Assembly (NCBI RefSeq): GCF_963678635.1
Contig: NC_087070.1
Location: 41,671,831 to 41,731,830 of the forward strand
Reading direction: 5' to 3'
Length of the DNA stretch: 60,000 bases
Source of the DNA: Symsagittifera roscoffensis
Taxonomy: Eukaryota; Xenacoelomorpha; Acoela; Convolutidae
Below are positions 59,205 through 60,000 of this stretch, one piece after another; the stretch's first letter is position 1, and each line of letters starts with the position of its first letter. The position numbers were made by a program, and so were the translations under genes. A model generated the notes under the pieces. The model was not told the DNA's origin, made no database searches, and saw nothing but the letters and a program-made list of their open reading frames with translations.

Positions 59205-60000
59205 CTCGAATCATAGCTTTAGAATCTTTCTTGTTTCATTAACTTAAAGCTTCTTGAGAATTTATTCAGTTGATGAAATAACTTTAGGTTTTTCAAAGTT
59301 GCTTAGCTCTAATAGCTTGCGTAGAAAGTTTTCAACAGTTCGTCGATCGATTCGGAGTCACCGAAATGGCTCTAAAAAGATCACAAATTTTCACAGCTTG
59401 AATAGTTTGCTAAAAAAACTTTTTCCCAATTTGAACAATTTATGAAACAAATTGAACTATTTCAAAAAACTGAAATTTTTTGCGAACTGGTTTAATCTAT
59501 AAAATAACTTGAAAGTTTTTGAAAATTCAAAGCTTTCAAAGCTTGTCTAGAAAAACTTCCGAGCTTTTCTCGAACCAAATCGATCCACAAACTTATTTGA
59601 AAATTGTAAAAGTTTCATAGCTTGATAAGTCTACTTCAAAATTTTCAAAGTTTTTGGCGAACCGATTCAGTCTACGAAGGAAATTAAAACATTCCAAATT
59701 TCTATAGCCTTAAAAGCTTGCTCAGAAAAACTTGAAGCTTCTCGCGAACTGATTCGGTTTATGGAATAACTTTAAATTTTTCAAGGTTAATTATCTGTAA
59801 TAGTTAGATTTAGAAACTTCCTTGATTCATTAATTTGAAGCTTCTTGCGAATTTATTCAGGTTATGAAATAACTTCAAATTTTTCAAAGTTGGTTAGCTC
59901 TATTAGCTTGCTTAGAAAAACTTCAACAGATCGTCGACCAATTCGGTCACCAAAATGGCTTTTATAATATCACAAGGTTTAATAGCTTGAATACTTTGTT
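59205..60000. repeat. Recently duplicated satellite block, copy 2, running off the window
   Basis: Copy of 57897-58692. Its left junction reads CTTTTCTCGAATCATAGCTT, where two monomer types are fused (at about 59205-59210), a breakpoint inside a monomer. Confidence 0.9.

Larger units (their letters stand above)
41603..60000. repeat. Complex satellite array, ~80-90-bp monomers in higher-order units
   Basis: The whole remainder is one diverged tandem family. A typical monomer reads GCGAACCGATTCAGTCTATG, AAATAACTTGAAA, TTCAAAGTTTCATAGCTT, then GAAAGCTTGCTTAGAAAAAC and TTGAAGCTTCTT. Anchors (C/T)GATTC recur every 80-90 bases. Most monomers hold the dyad AGCTTT-N-AAAGCT and AAGCTT (HindIII) sites. 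Monomers on the left (41.6-44 kb) are most diverged; those on the right form near-identical higher-order copies. The array continues past the window. Short open frames inside it (for example 44803-44985, 50906-51136) repeat because the DNA repeats and are not genes. Confidence 0.95.

Noticed and set aside
44803-59445. Repeated ~60-97-residue open frames with similar protein sequence in the satellite
   Set aside because: Similarity is explained by the tandem DNA repeat; frames are short, occur on both strands, and are broken in most units.
41603-60000. CRISPR array
   Set aside because: The repeat units are 80-90 bp, contiguous and diverged without unique spacers, in a eukaryotic context; this is satellite DNA.

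Overview
The window looks like nuclear DNA of an invertebrate animal that I cannot name. It is AT-rich and gene-poor, with GT-AG introns, many homopolymer runs (poly-G/C and poly-A/T), abundant decayed transposable elements, a 200-base assembly gap (41403-41602) and a long satellite array. I see no prokaryotic operons, rRNA, tRNA or CRISPR.

Two host genes are supported, both on the + strand. (1) 946-5952: the last four exons of a beta-glucuronidase (GUSB-like, glycoside hydrolase family 2). The nucleophile-Glu exon and the NKK glucuronate-recognition motif are intact, and earlier exons must lie left of the window. Its introns carry a dead non-LTR reverse transcriptase (2530-3113) and two copies of a small inverted-repeat element. 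(2) 29079-30676: one large exon for a wax-ester-synthase/DGAT-like membrane acyltransferase whose HHxxxDG box reads HSVLADG. It probably continues, after an intron of about 8.9 kb, to a small terminal exon at 39531-39659. That intron holds a 5.2-kb Ty3/Gypsy-type LTR retrotransposon on the - strand.

From 6 to 29 kb there is no convincing host gene. This part holds an 870-bp foldback element (7105-7973), a decayed non-LTR pol (10270-11440), a pentanucleotide (TTGCC)n-type low-complexity block (12186-12983), and a swarm of copies of a ~520-540-bp non-autonomous element with a small hairpin near each end and asymmetric terminal inverted repeats (mainly 16.3-24 kb; a Helentron/HINE-like architecture is my inference). 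A 1.47-kb tandem segmental duplication (25092-27985) contains a 33-bp perfect inverted repeat in one copy.

The LTR element (32601-37801) has a 5-bp target duplication (AGTAC) and 217/213-bp LTRs. Its primer-binding site begins directly at the LTR edge and resembles a serine-tRNA 3' end; the gag start codon straddles the LTR/PBS junction. The integrase catalytic triad is present, but gag and pol are frameshifted, the YxDD box is mutated and the RNase H region is missing.

From 41603 to the right edge everything is a diverged ~80-90-bp satellite arranged in higher-order units: a six-monomer, 497-bp unit around 50.4-51.9 kb, and ~1.3-kb-spaced, very recent duplicates at 57.9-60 kb. The array runs out of the window.
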